Shown here: positions 35,826 through 44,152 of the stretch, one piece after another
Layout of the letters: every line of letters starts with the position of its first letter
How positions within the stretch are numbered: the first letter of the stretch is position 1
Origin: Candidatus Nitrosocaldus schleperae
Lineage (GTDB): Archaea; Thermoproteota; Nitrososphaeria; Nitrososphaerales; Nitrosocaldaceae
Assembly: GCA_013538805.1 (NCBI GenBank)
Contig: JABXGR010000002.1
Coordinates: 124,001 to 188,000 of the forward strand
Length of the DNA stretch: 64,000 bases
Direction of reading: 5' to 3'
Made by a program: the position numbers and the translations under genes
Notes under the pieces: generated by a model
The model's input: only the letters and a program-made list of their open reading frames with translations
Told to the model about the DNA's origin: nothing
Database searches by the model: none

Positions 35826-37004
35826 ATGAGTAGCAAGGCTGATGATGGGCAAGGTAATAATGATGATGCTCTTGCTCTACACAAGAGGCTGAGAGGTAAG
35901 ATAGAGGTTAGAAGCAGGCTAATTATAAGGTCCATGCGTGATCTAAGCCTATTATACACCCCTGGGGTAGCAAGTGTTGCAGTGGATATAGCAAGAGATA
36001 AGAAGAATGCTTACACATACACATCAAAGTGGAATAACGTAGCAATAGTTACTGATGGTTCAAGGGTACTAGGGCTAGGAAACATAGGTGCAGAAGCTGC
36101 ACTCCCAGTCATGGAAGGTAAGGCAGTAATATTCAGGCAGTTTGGAGGAGTCTATGCATTCCCCATATGCTTGGCAACACAGGATAAGGATGAGATAATC
36201 AGGATAGTCAAGGGTATAAGCCCATCATTTGCAGCAATAAGCATAGAGGATATAGAGTCGCCAAAGTGTTTGATGATAGTTGATGAACTCAAGAGCAGTT
36301 TAGATATCCCAGTATTTCATGATGATCAGCACGGTACTGCAGTAGTAGTACTTGCAGCACTAATCAATGCATTAAGAATTGTTGGAAAGAGCATTAATGA
36401 TGCAAGGATAACTATAATAGGTGCAGGAGCAGCAGGTTATGGGATAACCAACATACTGCATAGGGCTAACGCAACAAATTTGTTGGTAGTTGACTCCACA
36501 GGTATAATAAGTAGAGATAGGAAGGAGAATATGAATGATTACAAGTTGAGGATAGCAGAGCTTAGCAATCCAGAACAGGTTAGAGGCTCGCTAGAGGATG
36601 CTGTAAGAGGTGCAGATGTGCTTATAGGGGTATCTGGTAGAGCTGGTTTGGTGAGTAGCAAGATGGTTAGAGCCATGAGTAAGGATGCTATAGTATTTGC
36701 ACTAACCAACCCAGAGCCAGAGATAATGCCTTACATAGCAAAGAAGTCTGGTGCAAGGATAGTTGCTACTGGTAGATCAGACTATTATAACCAGATAAAT
36801 AATGCTATAGTCTTTCCATATCTGATGAGAGCATTGCTTGATAACAACATAAAGAGTATAGAGTGGGATATGCTAGTCAGTGTAGCAAATGCTATAGCAG
36901 ATCTTGTTGGCTCCAACATTAGTGAGAGGTATATAATACCAAGCATCATGGATAGAAGGCTCATAGATGCTGTGAATGATGCTGTTAAGATCTTTAGAGG
37001 ATGA
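35826..37004 (+). CDS. Malic enzyme (NAD(P)-dependent malate dehydrogenase, decarboxylating)
   Basis: 392 residues. Blocks LLYTPGVASVA, FHDDQHGTAVVVLAAL and the GAGAAGYGI dinucleotide loop identify the short prokaryotic malic enzyme. Converts malate to pyruvate and CO2 with NAD(P)H. A TATA-like stretch (AAAAGGTTAAATTTA) lies 20-35 bases upstream. Monocistronic by spacing. Confidence 0.94.
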   Translation: MSSKADDGQGNNDDALALHKRLRGKIEVRSRLIIRSMRDLSLLYTPGVASVAVDIARDKKNAYTYTSKWNNVAIVTDGSRVLGLGNIGAEAALPVMEGKAVIFRQFGGVYAFPICLATQDKDEIIRIVKGISPSFAAISIEDIESPKCLMIVDELKSSLDIPVFHDDQHGTAVVVLAALINALRIVGKSINDARITIIGAGAAGYGITNILHRANATNLLVVDSTGIISRDRKENMNDYKLRIAELSNPEQVRGSLEDAVRGADVLIGVSGRAGLVSSKMVRAMSKDAIVFALTNPEPEIMPYIAKKSGARIVATGRSDYYNQINNAIVFPYLMRALLDNNIKSIEWDMLVSVANAIADLVGSNISERYIIPSIMDRRLIDAVNDAVKIFRG

Positions 37005-37125
37005 ATTATTCGTATTGTCAGTAATTAATCATTATATAATATCATATAGATGTGTTGGAGCATGTCATATACTCCTCTCCTCTACCCTCTCCCCTCCTAT
37101 CTACTAGATATGAAATCAGTAGATG

Positions 37126-37275
37126 TGCCGGGGGCGGGATTCGAGCCCGCGACCTCCAGATTATGAGTCTTGCCCCTCTTGTGGAGGTCTGGCGCTCTAA
37201 CCAGGCTAAGCTCTCAGGCTTACTCCTCTTCTCTCCTCTTTTCTTCTCTTCTCTTCTACTCTTCAGTACCCCGGC
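37126..37275 (-). tRNA. Elongator tRNA-Met (CAT) with two non-canonical introns
   Basis: Minus strand. Acceptor GCCGGGG/CCCCGGC, discriminator A, no encoded CCA; T-arm GCGGG/CCCGC; D-arm GCT...AGC; anticodon stem CCAGA/TCTGG with loop CTCATAA. To reach this cloverleaf about 55 bases must be removed between positions 8/9 and 10 (about 37212-37266, almost pure purine) and 20 bases within the 5' side of the anticodon stem (37168-37187 or, given the repeated GA, 37170-37189, i.e. position 31/32 or 29/30). The anticodon loop itself has no canonical intron. Mature length 75 bases. Elongator rather than Ile2 or initiator by its acceptor and CCAGACTCATAATCTGG stem-loop. Confidence 0.85.
37212..37266 (-). 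other. Purine-rich intron of tRNA-Met
   Basis: The presumed D-arm intron is about 55 bases and nearly homopurine (GAAGAGAAGAGAAG type repeats) on the tRNA strand. Such tracts favour triplex formation in DNA; pyrimidine-rich sequence is also present on the plus strand beyond the other end of the tRNA (37070-37110). Confidence 0.6.
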
Positions 37276-37385
37276 TTCTCCCGGCATATAGAGGTTGTAG
37301 AAAGCATTTAATTTACTTTATCATAGATAGCAAGTATCATGCATAACATCTCTCCTATAAATCATCTAATGTTAACCTAATCTAA

Positions 37386-38993
37386 TCAATCTTTGCCATA
37401 CGCCTTTACTATAGCATCCCATCTAGCATTGCTACGCTTCACCCACTGGAACTTCCTTTGTAGTGACGCTGTGTATATGCTAGTCCAATCTATCCCAACG
37501 TACTTGCACCATGCATAGAATAGCCTAGGATCTATGTAGTTCCTTAGCGAGGTTGCTAGATTATAGTCCTTGCACTGCTTTGCAAGTTCTATCTGTAATT
37601 TCAACTTCTCTATCCTCTCCTTCAACCTTTCTTCCTGCTTCTTGGTCTTCACCTCCTTGCTCATCAACTCCTTAAGCCTCTCCTCCTTCTTCCTCAAAGA
37701 CTCTTCAAAGTTCTTTGGTATTGCTCTCTTATGGTTGCATGTTATTGCTGCCTGAAGGTTTGCCATCTTTGCATGGTATACCTTGATGTAATCACCATGC
37801 CCATCGATCTTACCATCAACGCTCAGCAGGTAATCCTTAACTACATCTGTAGCAAGGTATGTTCTGAATGCCTTTGCTGTTAACCCATCCATTATGCTAC
37901 TCAAGAACCTGTTTACATGCCTTGATGTTATCCCAGCAAATATCTCCTCCCCTTCCTTCTTGTTTGCTACAAACTCCTCGAGGTTCTTGTATGCTATCTC
38001 ATCCATAGCATCCTCCACACTTATGCTCTTCTGCCATCTCACAGAGTCCTTGCCTAGAAAGTCAAACTCTATGCTCTTACCATTACCATTACCATTGTTA
38101 TTGAACCTGATATGCTCAACCCTTAGAGTAGTTGCACCAACTGTATCTGCCTCATCAGCATCCTTCTCATCCCCTACCCTCATAGCCAACTTGTAGATGA
38201 GGTAGCATACAGTTGCAACCTTCCTCCTCTTCTCATCACTAGCCTTCATCTCCTTCTCTATCCTTCCTACAACCTTCTCTATCCTCTTTGCAAGCATCAT
38301 TGCAGTATCGTACTTTGCCTTATCCCTCTCCTGCCTTATCCTTGAAGAGTCTGCTAGCCATACATACTTCTCCTTGCCTGTCAACTTGTCTATCCACTTT
38401 GCAAGCCATATGGAGTCATGATCATGCACTATAGCCTTCCACTCTGCTTCTGGTACTGGTGCATCCTCACCAAGGTTAAGGATGATATCACTAGCATAAA
38501 CCCTTGGCTTCCATCTTCCCCTTAATGGGTGCTCACCTCTACCCATGAATATGCCTGGTGGTTCTACCATCCAGTTGGCTACCTCATACCTCTCCCCATC
38601 GACTATAGCATAACCATATATGGACTTCAACTGCTCCCTAAGCCTCTTCCTCTCACTTGCTAGCCTCTTCTTAGTCTCCTTATCCATAGTGCTCTTCATC
38701 TCCTTCTCCCTATCAACATACGCATACACCTCGCTGAAGTCTATATCCTCTATTCTTGCATCTCTATACTGCTCAGGGAAGAGTTTGAGGAAATCGTTAA
38801 GGAAGTTGAGTAGGAATACAGGATCCTTCACATATTGAGTATCCTTCTTCTTTGCAAATGCATATGCCATCTCCTCCTGCTCTGGTGTAAGCCTTATCAT
38901 CTCGCCCTTTATCCTTATGCTGAGCCCTTTAGGCTCATAGGGAGGAGGTAGTGCTACACCATTATGTTGTAGTTGCCTCCACTTCATCCCCAA
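37386..38993 (-). CDS. top1: Eukaryote-type DNA topoisomerase IB
   Basis: 535 residues, closely following eukaryotic Top1 core, linker and C-terminal domains. Early block IFMGRGEHPLRGRWKPR, the catalytic tyrosine in NYIDPR (Tyr486) and the following AWCKYVG are diagnostic; the linker coiled coil is at about 405-460. TopoIB of this type is a marker of Thaumarchaeota among archaea. A short Asn/Gly run (NNNGNGNGKS) comes from triplet repeats at 38079-38103. Monocistronic. Confidence 0.97.
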   Translation of the reverse strand: MGMKWRQLQHNGVALPPPYEPKGLSIRIKGEMIRLTPEQEEMAYAFAKKKDTQYVKDPVFLLNFLNDFLKLFPEQYRDARIEDIDFSEVYAYVDREKEMKSTMDKETKKRLASERKRLREQLKSIYGYAIVDGERYEVANWMVEPPGIFMGRGEHPLRGRWKPRVYASDIILNLGEDAPVPEAEWKAIVHDHDSIWLAKWIDKLTGKEKYVWLADSSRIRQERDKAKYDTAMMLAKRIEKVVGRIEKEMKASDEKRRKVATVCYLIYKLAMRVGDEKDADEADTVGATTLRVEHIRFNNNGNGNGKSIEFDFLGKDSVRWQKSISVEDAMDEIAYKNLEEFVANKKEGEEIFAGITSRHVNRFLSSIMDGLTAKAFRTYLATDVVKDYLLSVDGKIDGHGDYIKVYHAKMANLQAAITCNHKRAIPKNFEESLRKKEERLKELMSKEVKTKKQEERLKERIEKLKLQIELAKQCKDYNLATSLRNYIDPRLFYAWCKYVGIDWTSIYTASLQRKFQWVKRSNARWDAIVKAYGKD

Positions 38994-39057
38994 ATCTTAT
39001 ACCTTGTACTATAATATAAGTGCAGTTAAGTTCCCTAATATAATTATCTTTGAATGA

Positions 39058-39471
39058 TCAATATGCCTTGTAGAGGCATGACTTTAGAGCCTCCTTAAGC
39101 ATAGGCACTGTATCAAATGATGAGATCTCTTCAGGCTTTATCCAGAGGTATGAGTCATGCTCCCAATCAAGCCTTACCTCATCTATACTAGACTCAAATA
39201 GGTATGGGTGTACAATCCATATCGTATCATTATCCTTATCCACAACCTCTACTGCTCTTCCACTGCTTACAAGCCTGAGGCATGCTCTATTTATGCCAGT
39301 CTCCTCCTCTATCTCCCTGTACGCCCTCTCCAAACCATCCTCCCCCTCCTCTATATAGCCTGAGATCCCAGCCCACTTCTGCTTCATGGTCTTAACCTTC
39401 ATGCTCCTCCTTAGTATTAGTATCCTACCTTTATGCATAAGAAATGAGGTTACAACATGAACTCTCCTCAT
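39058..39471 (-). CDS. Nudix hydrolase
   Basis: 137 residues with a full Nudix box (G-x5-E-x7-REIEEETG) around GYIEEGEDGLERAYREIEEE. Hydrolyses a nucleoside-diphosphate-linked substrate that cannot be named. Its ATG overlaps the tyrA stop by four bases, so it belongs to the aromatic operon; a link such as clearing a mutagenic or dihydroneopterin-type compound is speculation. Confidence 0.88.
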   Translation of the reverse strand: MRRVHVVTSFLMHKGRILILRRSMKVKTMKQKWAGISGYIEEGEDGLERAYREIEEETGINRACLRLVSSGRAVEVVDKDNDTIWIVHPYLFESSIDEVRLDWEHDSYLWIKPEEISSFDTVPMLKEALKSCLYKAY

Positions 39472-40421
39472 AACGCACTCTTACTATTTATCTCCCTTAA
39501 TACCCTGTACATGAGCCTGTATGAGCCCTCTATATCACTGCACCCTGCTATCTTGTATCTTACATTACTATAGATTCTTTCTAGCGTAGCCTTATCATCT
39601 GCATCTATACAGGAGAGGAGATGCTCATTACTTGCTATGAACCTCTTGAGGTAGTGCTTAACATGCCTATTCATTAGTAGGGAGGAGAATAACCTTGGAT
39701 CATCATTAAGTATACCCTCAAATATAAGGGATTGTAATGTGAACGTGCTCCCTGCAAGTTCTTTACATAGAGGTATATCCTTACACTCCAACATGTCAGC
39801 AAATGCTATGTTCATTGCATATACCATGCCTAGCACTATAGCCATGATCCTATCATGCTCATCCGCATCCTCAACTATTACAAGTTTAGCATTGGGTAGT
39901 ATCTCTCTTGCAATACCCTCCTCATCCCTCCCATCTATTACAGGGATTAGTACAAACCTATTCGTTGCATTTACATCTGCACCAGGACCAAAGAGAGGGT
40001 GTAGGGAGAGTGGCTTTATACCATACCTCTCTACCACATCCCTTAATGCTTTATGTACATCATGCTTGAGTGATGCTATCTCTACAAGTACTGAGCCTCT
40101 ATGCATGTACCTTGCTACCTCATCTACTGCCTTTGGTATAACATCCATGGGGAGGGAGAGCATCACTATATTTGAGTTGTTAATTGCATCAATTATAGAT
40201 TCAACACCTCCTCCTCCATTATCAGCATTTAGTATTGATCTATGGAGTAGTGTTACCCTCTTACTCTCCTCTCCAACTCCATGATTAAGCAGGGATGATG
40301 CTAGTGCTTGTAGAGCATGAGCATCTTTATCGTTGAGGTATATGCTATGCCCTCTCATGTAGAAGTATCTAGCAAACCAAGAACCCATCCTTCCCCCCGC
40401 ACCTATTATGGTTATCTTCAT
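39468..40421 (-). CDS. tyrA: Prephenate dehydrogenase
   Basis: 317 residues. NAD(P) loop GAGGRMGSW (7-15), the catalytic LSLHPLFGPG segment (His) and helical C-terminal dimer domain. Oxidises prephenate to 4-hydroxyphenylpyruvate for tyrosine. A stretch NADNGGGG near 66-73 again looks like a repeat-derived insert. The next upstream gene encodes the chorismate mutase that makes its substrate. Confidence 0.93.
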   Translation of the reverse strand: MKITIIGAGGRMGSWFARYFYMRGHSIYLNDKDAHALQALASSLLNHGVGEESKRVTLLHRSILNADNGGGGVESIIDAINNSNIVMLSLPMDVIPKAVDEVARYMHRGSVLVEIASLKHDVHKALRDVVERYGIKPLSLHPLFGPGADVNATNRFVLIPVIDGRDEEGIAREILPNAKLVIVEDADEHDRIMAIVLGMVYAMNIAFADMLECKDIPLCKELAGSTFTLQSLIFEGILNDDPRLFSSLLMNRHVKHYLKRFIASNEHLLSCIDADDKATLERIYSNVRYKIAGCSDIEGSYRLMYRVLREINSKSAL

Positions 40422-40505
40422 AGCGATGCCCCCTCGATGCTTCCTCCTATCCCATCTCCTCTACCTATACCTTTGCTTGCCTTCCTTGCCTACCTTCTCC
40501 TCCAC

Positions 40506-40545
40506 ATTCATCCATCCATTCATCCATCAATCCATCCATCCATAC
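40506..40545. repeat. Tetranucleotide (CATC) repeat between tyrA and the mutase gene
   Basis: About ten units of ATCC/ATTC type in the 190-base spacer, forming part of a pyrimidine-rich stretch on the plus strand. Confidence 0.7.
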
Positions 40546-40610
40546 CCCTCTATCATTCCCTTAATCCTTTCATATCCCATCCCTTCCATCTTGCCTCCAA
40601 CCAATCCAAT

Positions 40611-42095
40611 CTACTCATTCTCTCTATCTCTACCCATCATATTCAGCACATCACCAATTATATCAAGCCCTTTACTTAGAACTCTCTCATCTACCCCTGC
40701 AGATATCCTTATGAACCTATCATAGCAGGAACCAAACCCACTCCCAGGAGCAACAGCAACACCCTTCTCAAGTAATGCATCTACAAACCTCTTCATATCA
40801 GAGTTGATATCAACCTTAGCAAAGACATACATTGCTCCATCTGGCCTATAGAAGGATAATTGCATATCCATGAGCCTTCTGCATATTAGATCAAGCCTAG
40901 ACTTTATTATTGTAGCATTGCTCCTAACATGATCCATGCTGGAGAGTGCAGCAAGTGCGGAGTACTGTATAGGTTCTGCAACGCATGTTAGCATCATGCT
41001 TTGCAACCTACTCATCCCATCTATAATCTGCTTTGATGTAGTAGCAGCATAGCCTATCCTGAAGCCCGTCATAGATGGTCCCTTTGAGAATGATGATACC
41101 ATTATACTCTTATCATAATTGTATTGCAAGATGCTATTGAAGTCCTTGAATGCAAGATCAGCATATACCTCATCGCTCAGTATCATCATACCTTTGCTCC
41201 TTGCAACATCAACTATAGCATCTAGAGTATCCTTCTCTATTATCTTGCCAGTAGGGTTGTTTGGATAGTTAAGTATGAGCATCCTTGTATTTTGGTTCAT
41301 TATGCTCTTTAACTTCCCAATATCTATACTCCATCCATCCTCAAGCCTTGTACTTAACCTCCTTACCTTCACACCTATGAACTCAGCAATATCGATGTAT
41401 GCAGGCCATGCTGGCTCTACAACAAGCACCTCATCCCCTGGCTTCAACGATGCTAGCATTGCAAGGTATACTGCAAACCTTCCTCCAGGAGTAATGATGA
41501 CATCATCCTTGCTTAGTGATGCACTATATCTAACATTGAGTATATCTGCAATTGCAGACCTCAACTCCTCTAAGCCCTTGCTCTCAGTGTAATGGTACCT
41601 GCCCTTATCCAACGCATCTATGAGCGACTGCCTAACCTTGGATGGTATGGTAAGCCTTGGCTCCCCTATCTCCATGTGTATTATCTCCCTTCCCATTCGT
41701 TCAAGCACCCTTGCTTTGGAGAATATATCCACTGGCCTCATCCTTGCTCTACCTACACTACTCTCATCCCCTCCTCCCCCACTCTTACTCCTCTCCTCCT
41801 TCTCCTCTACTCTACCCATCTCTTCATACATAGCCTCCTGCACTCTTGTTGACTCTGCAAACAGCAGGTTGAGCATCCTGTTAACAAAGATTCTATCAAG
41901 GGATAGAGCATCACACATGCTCAGTATATGACTTCTCAACTCATCCTCTGCCTTCTCATCTACTATCCCAAGACCATGCCTCATCTTTACCATGCCTATC
42001 CTCTTTGCAACCTCAAGCCTCTTGCTAAGCAACCTAACAAGATCCTCTGTTAGGCTCCTTATATCTGCCCTAAGCTCATCTAGTTCATTGCTCAT
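40611..42095 (-). CDS. Chorismate mutase-aminotransferase fusion
   Basis: 494 residues from MSNELDELRADI. Residues 1-85 are an AroQ chorismate mutase helix bundle (LLSKRLEVAKRIGMVKMRHG, DEKAEDEL). A Glu/Ser/Gly linker (about 90-120) joins a class I/II PLP aminotransferase with NYPNNPTGK and the PLP lysine in SFSKGPSMTGFRIGY. The fusion channels chorismate to prephenate and then to amino acids (via phenylpyruvate/hydroxyphenylpyruvate or arogenate). Start chosen because GTGATC precedes this ATG; an upstream ATG would overlap aroC. Confidence 0.92.
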   Translation of the reverse strand: MSNELDELRADIRSLTEDLVRLLSKRLEVAKRIGMVKMRHGLGIVDEKAEDELRSHILSMCDALSLDRIFVNRMLNLLFAESTRVQEAMYEEMGRVEEKEERSKSGGGGDESSVGRARMRPVDIFSKARVLERMGREIIHMEIGEPRLTIPSKVRQSLIDALDKGRYHYTESKGLEELRSAIADILNVRYSASLSKDDVIITPGGRFAVYLAMLASLKPGDEVLVVEPAWPAYIDIAEFIGVKVRRLSTRLEDGWSIDIGKLKSIMNQNTRMLILNYPNNPTGKIIEKDTLDAIVDVARSKGMMILSDEVYADLAFKDFNSILQYNYDKSIMVSSFSKGPSMTGFRIGYAATTSKQIIDGMSRLQSMMLTCVAEPIQYSALAALSSMDHVRSNATIIKSRLDLICRRLMDMQLSFYRPDGAMYVFAKVDINSDMKRFVDALLEKGVAVAPGSGFGSCYDRFIRISAGVDERVLSKGLDIIGDVLNMMGRDRENE

Positions 42096-42111
42096 GTAGA
42101 TCACGCATTCA

Positions 42112-43224
42112 CTAACTAACAGCATTAAGCACTGGCTTTATCATACCAGCCCTTATGGCATGGTCAGCAAGTACAAATGCAACCATTGCTTCAACTACTG
42201 GTACCGCTCTAGGCACTACGCATGGATCATGCCTCCCTGCAACTACTATCTCAGTACTTTGCATGCTTTCAAGATCCACCGTACTTTGGGTCTTTGCTAT
42301 TGATGATGCTGGCTTGAATGCAACCCTTAGCAGTAATGGCATGCCATTGCTGAGCCCTCCAAGTATACCACCAGCGTTGTTGCTTATAGTAACAACCTTA
42401 CCATCCTTTACAGTGTAAGGATCGTTATTCTCTGAGCCCCTCAACCTTGAGCCATCAAAGCCTGAACCGAACTCAACACCTTTAACTGCTGGTATGGAGA
42501 AGAGTGCTCTGCTTAGATCAGACTCTAGTGCACCAAATATAGGCTCCCCTAACCCTACTGGCATGTTCAGTGCCATACACTCTACAACACCACCAAGGGA
42601 GTCACCATCATGCCTTGCTCTTACTATCGCTTCCCTCATAAGTTCAGCAGCACTCTGATCTGGGCATCTTACATCATTACTATACCTTAGCCTCTTTGCA
42701 TCTATAGACAGGTTCTTATCCATCCTTATACCCCCTATCTCTAGCGTGTATGCTATAACCTCCATCCCAAGGGTATAGGATAGTAACTTCTCCGCCAATG
42801 CTCCTGCCATTACAAGTGCTGCAGTAAGCCTGCCAGAGAACCTGCCCCCTCCCCTGTAATCGTTATAGCCAGAGTACTTGATGTATGCTGGGTAATCTGC
42901 ATGTCCTGGTCTAGGCTTAAGCCTGATCTGCTCATATGCTCTAGAATCCTGATCCTTGTTCCAGATGAGCATGCATATGGGTGCACCAGTAGTGTACCCA
43001 TTGAATACTCCAGAGAGTATCTCAACCCTATCCTCCTCCTTCCTTTGTGTAGTAACTATTGATTGACCAGGCCTCCTAAGATCCAACTTCCTCTGTATAT
43101 CCTCTTCCTTCAAAGGGAGGCCTGCAGGACAACCATCAACCACCACCCCTACACACCTACCATGGCTCTCTCCAAATGTTATCATGGTGAGACGCTCCCC
43201 TAACAGATTGCCAAGCATATGCAA
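42112..43224 (-). CDS. aroC: Chorismate synthase
   Basis: 370 residues with TFGESHGRCVGVVVDGCPAG and GGGRFSGRLTAALVMAG motifs and a late RHDPCVVPRAVPVVEAM block. Needs reduced FMN; converts EPSP to chorismate. First gene of the second half of the aro cluster, with TATA-like CTTTTAAAAGATATA about 25-35 bases upstream. Confidence 0.96.
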   Translation of the reverse strand: MHMLGNLLGERLTMITFGESHGRCVGVVVDGCPAGLPLKEEDIQRKLDLRRPGQSIVTTQRKEEDRVEILSGVFNGYTTGAPICMLIWNKDQDSRAYEQIRLKPRPGHADYPAYIKYSGYNDYRGGGRFSGRLTAALVMAGALAEKLLSYTLGMEVIAYTLEIGGIRMDKNLSIDAKRLRYSNDVRCPDQSAAELMREAIVRARHDGDSLGGVVECMALNMPVGLGEPIFGALESDLSRALFSIPAVKGVEFGSGFDGSRLRGSENNDPYTVKDGKVVTISNNAGGILGGLSNGMPLLLRVAFKPASSIAKTQSTVDLESMQSTEIVVAGRHDPCVVPRAVPVVEAMVAFVLADHAIRAGMIKPVLNAVS

Positions 43225-43396
43225 GGCTTATCTATATAGAGACATATATCTTTTAAAAGAGGGATACCAATACCTTATACATGCTAATCTCCTAATCGAG
43301 ATCCCGTTGTAACAATATTATGATTTTGTTTATATCGGAGTTGGGTTTGCATACTTCTATACATTTAAAAGCAAAGGGTGAAATAGAATAGCAGTA

Positions 43397-44152
43397 ATGC
43401 TCAAGTGCAGATCAGATAATATAGTGAAGGTGGATGAGGATCATATAATAGTCTTTGATGACTTTCGCAATGTTGAACTTACTGAGAAGGCAGATATGGT
43501 ATTTGCAGATCCTCCATTTGGCATAGGCTTCAAGGCAAACATGGCAACATACAACAGGAGTCCAGATGCACTATCATATGTTGAGGTACCAAGTAAAGAG
43601 TATCCAGCATTCATAAAGAGCCTTGTTGAGTGGTGCTATACTAACCTTAAGGATGATGGGAGTATGTGGCTGGTCTCAGGCTGGAACAACCTTAGGCATG
43701 TGCTTGATGCTGTTGAGGATGTAGGGTTCATAACATTGAACCATGTTATATGGAAGTACCAGTTTGGCGTATTTACACGCAGGAGATTTGTAACATCCCA
43801 CTACCATCTCCTACTCCTTGTAAAGGATAAGGATAGATACGTATTCAACAAGCCAGAACATTATGCTGAGGATGTATGGATTATAAAGAGGCAATATCAG
43901 CATGGTGAGGCTACTGCTGGCAATGAGCTCCCAGATGAGTTGGTTGAGAGATGCATATACACCTCATCAAACAAGGATGATCTGATCGTTGATCCAGTGC
44001 TTGGCTCTGGCACAACCATGAAAGTATGCAGGAAGATGGGTAGAAGGTGTATAGGGATAGAGATAAACCCTGCACTTAAGGGAAGGATTATGAGAAAACT
44101 TGAAAATACTAGGTTACATGGTGTAAATCTCAATCTCAATCTCAGCCTATGA
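43397..44152 (+). CDS. DNA methyltransferase, beta-type (N6-adenine or N4-cytosine)
   Basis: 251 residues. Catalytic ADPPFGIGF (motif IV) near residue 37 comes before the SAM-binding DPVLGSGTT (motif I, about 198-206), the order of beta-class amino-methyltransferases. DPPF favours adenine. No restriction enzyme is adjacent. It is on the opposite strand inside the shikimate cluster and its 3' end overlaps the aroA (EPSP synthase) 3' end by 11 bases. Possible solitary regulatory methylase. Confidence 0.88.
   Translation: MLKCRSDNIVKVDEDHIIVFDDFRNVELTEKADMVFADPPFGIGFKANMATYNRSPDALSYVEVPSKEYPAFIKSLVEWCYTNLKDDGSMWLVSGWNNLRHVLDAVEDVGFITLNHVIWKYQFGVFTRRRFVTSHYHLLLLVKDKDRYVFNKPEHYAEDVWIIKRQYQHGEATAGNELPDELVERCIYTSSNKDDLIVDPVLGSGTTMKVCRKMGRRCIGIEINPALKGRIMRKLENTRLHGVNLNLNLSL

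Noticed and set aside
40506-40545. CRISPR-like array in the tyrA spacer
   Set aside because: Units are 4 bases with no spacers; a simple microsatellite.
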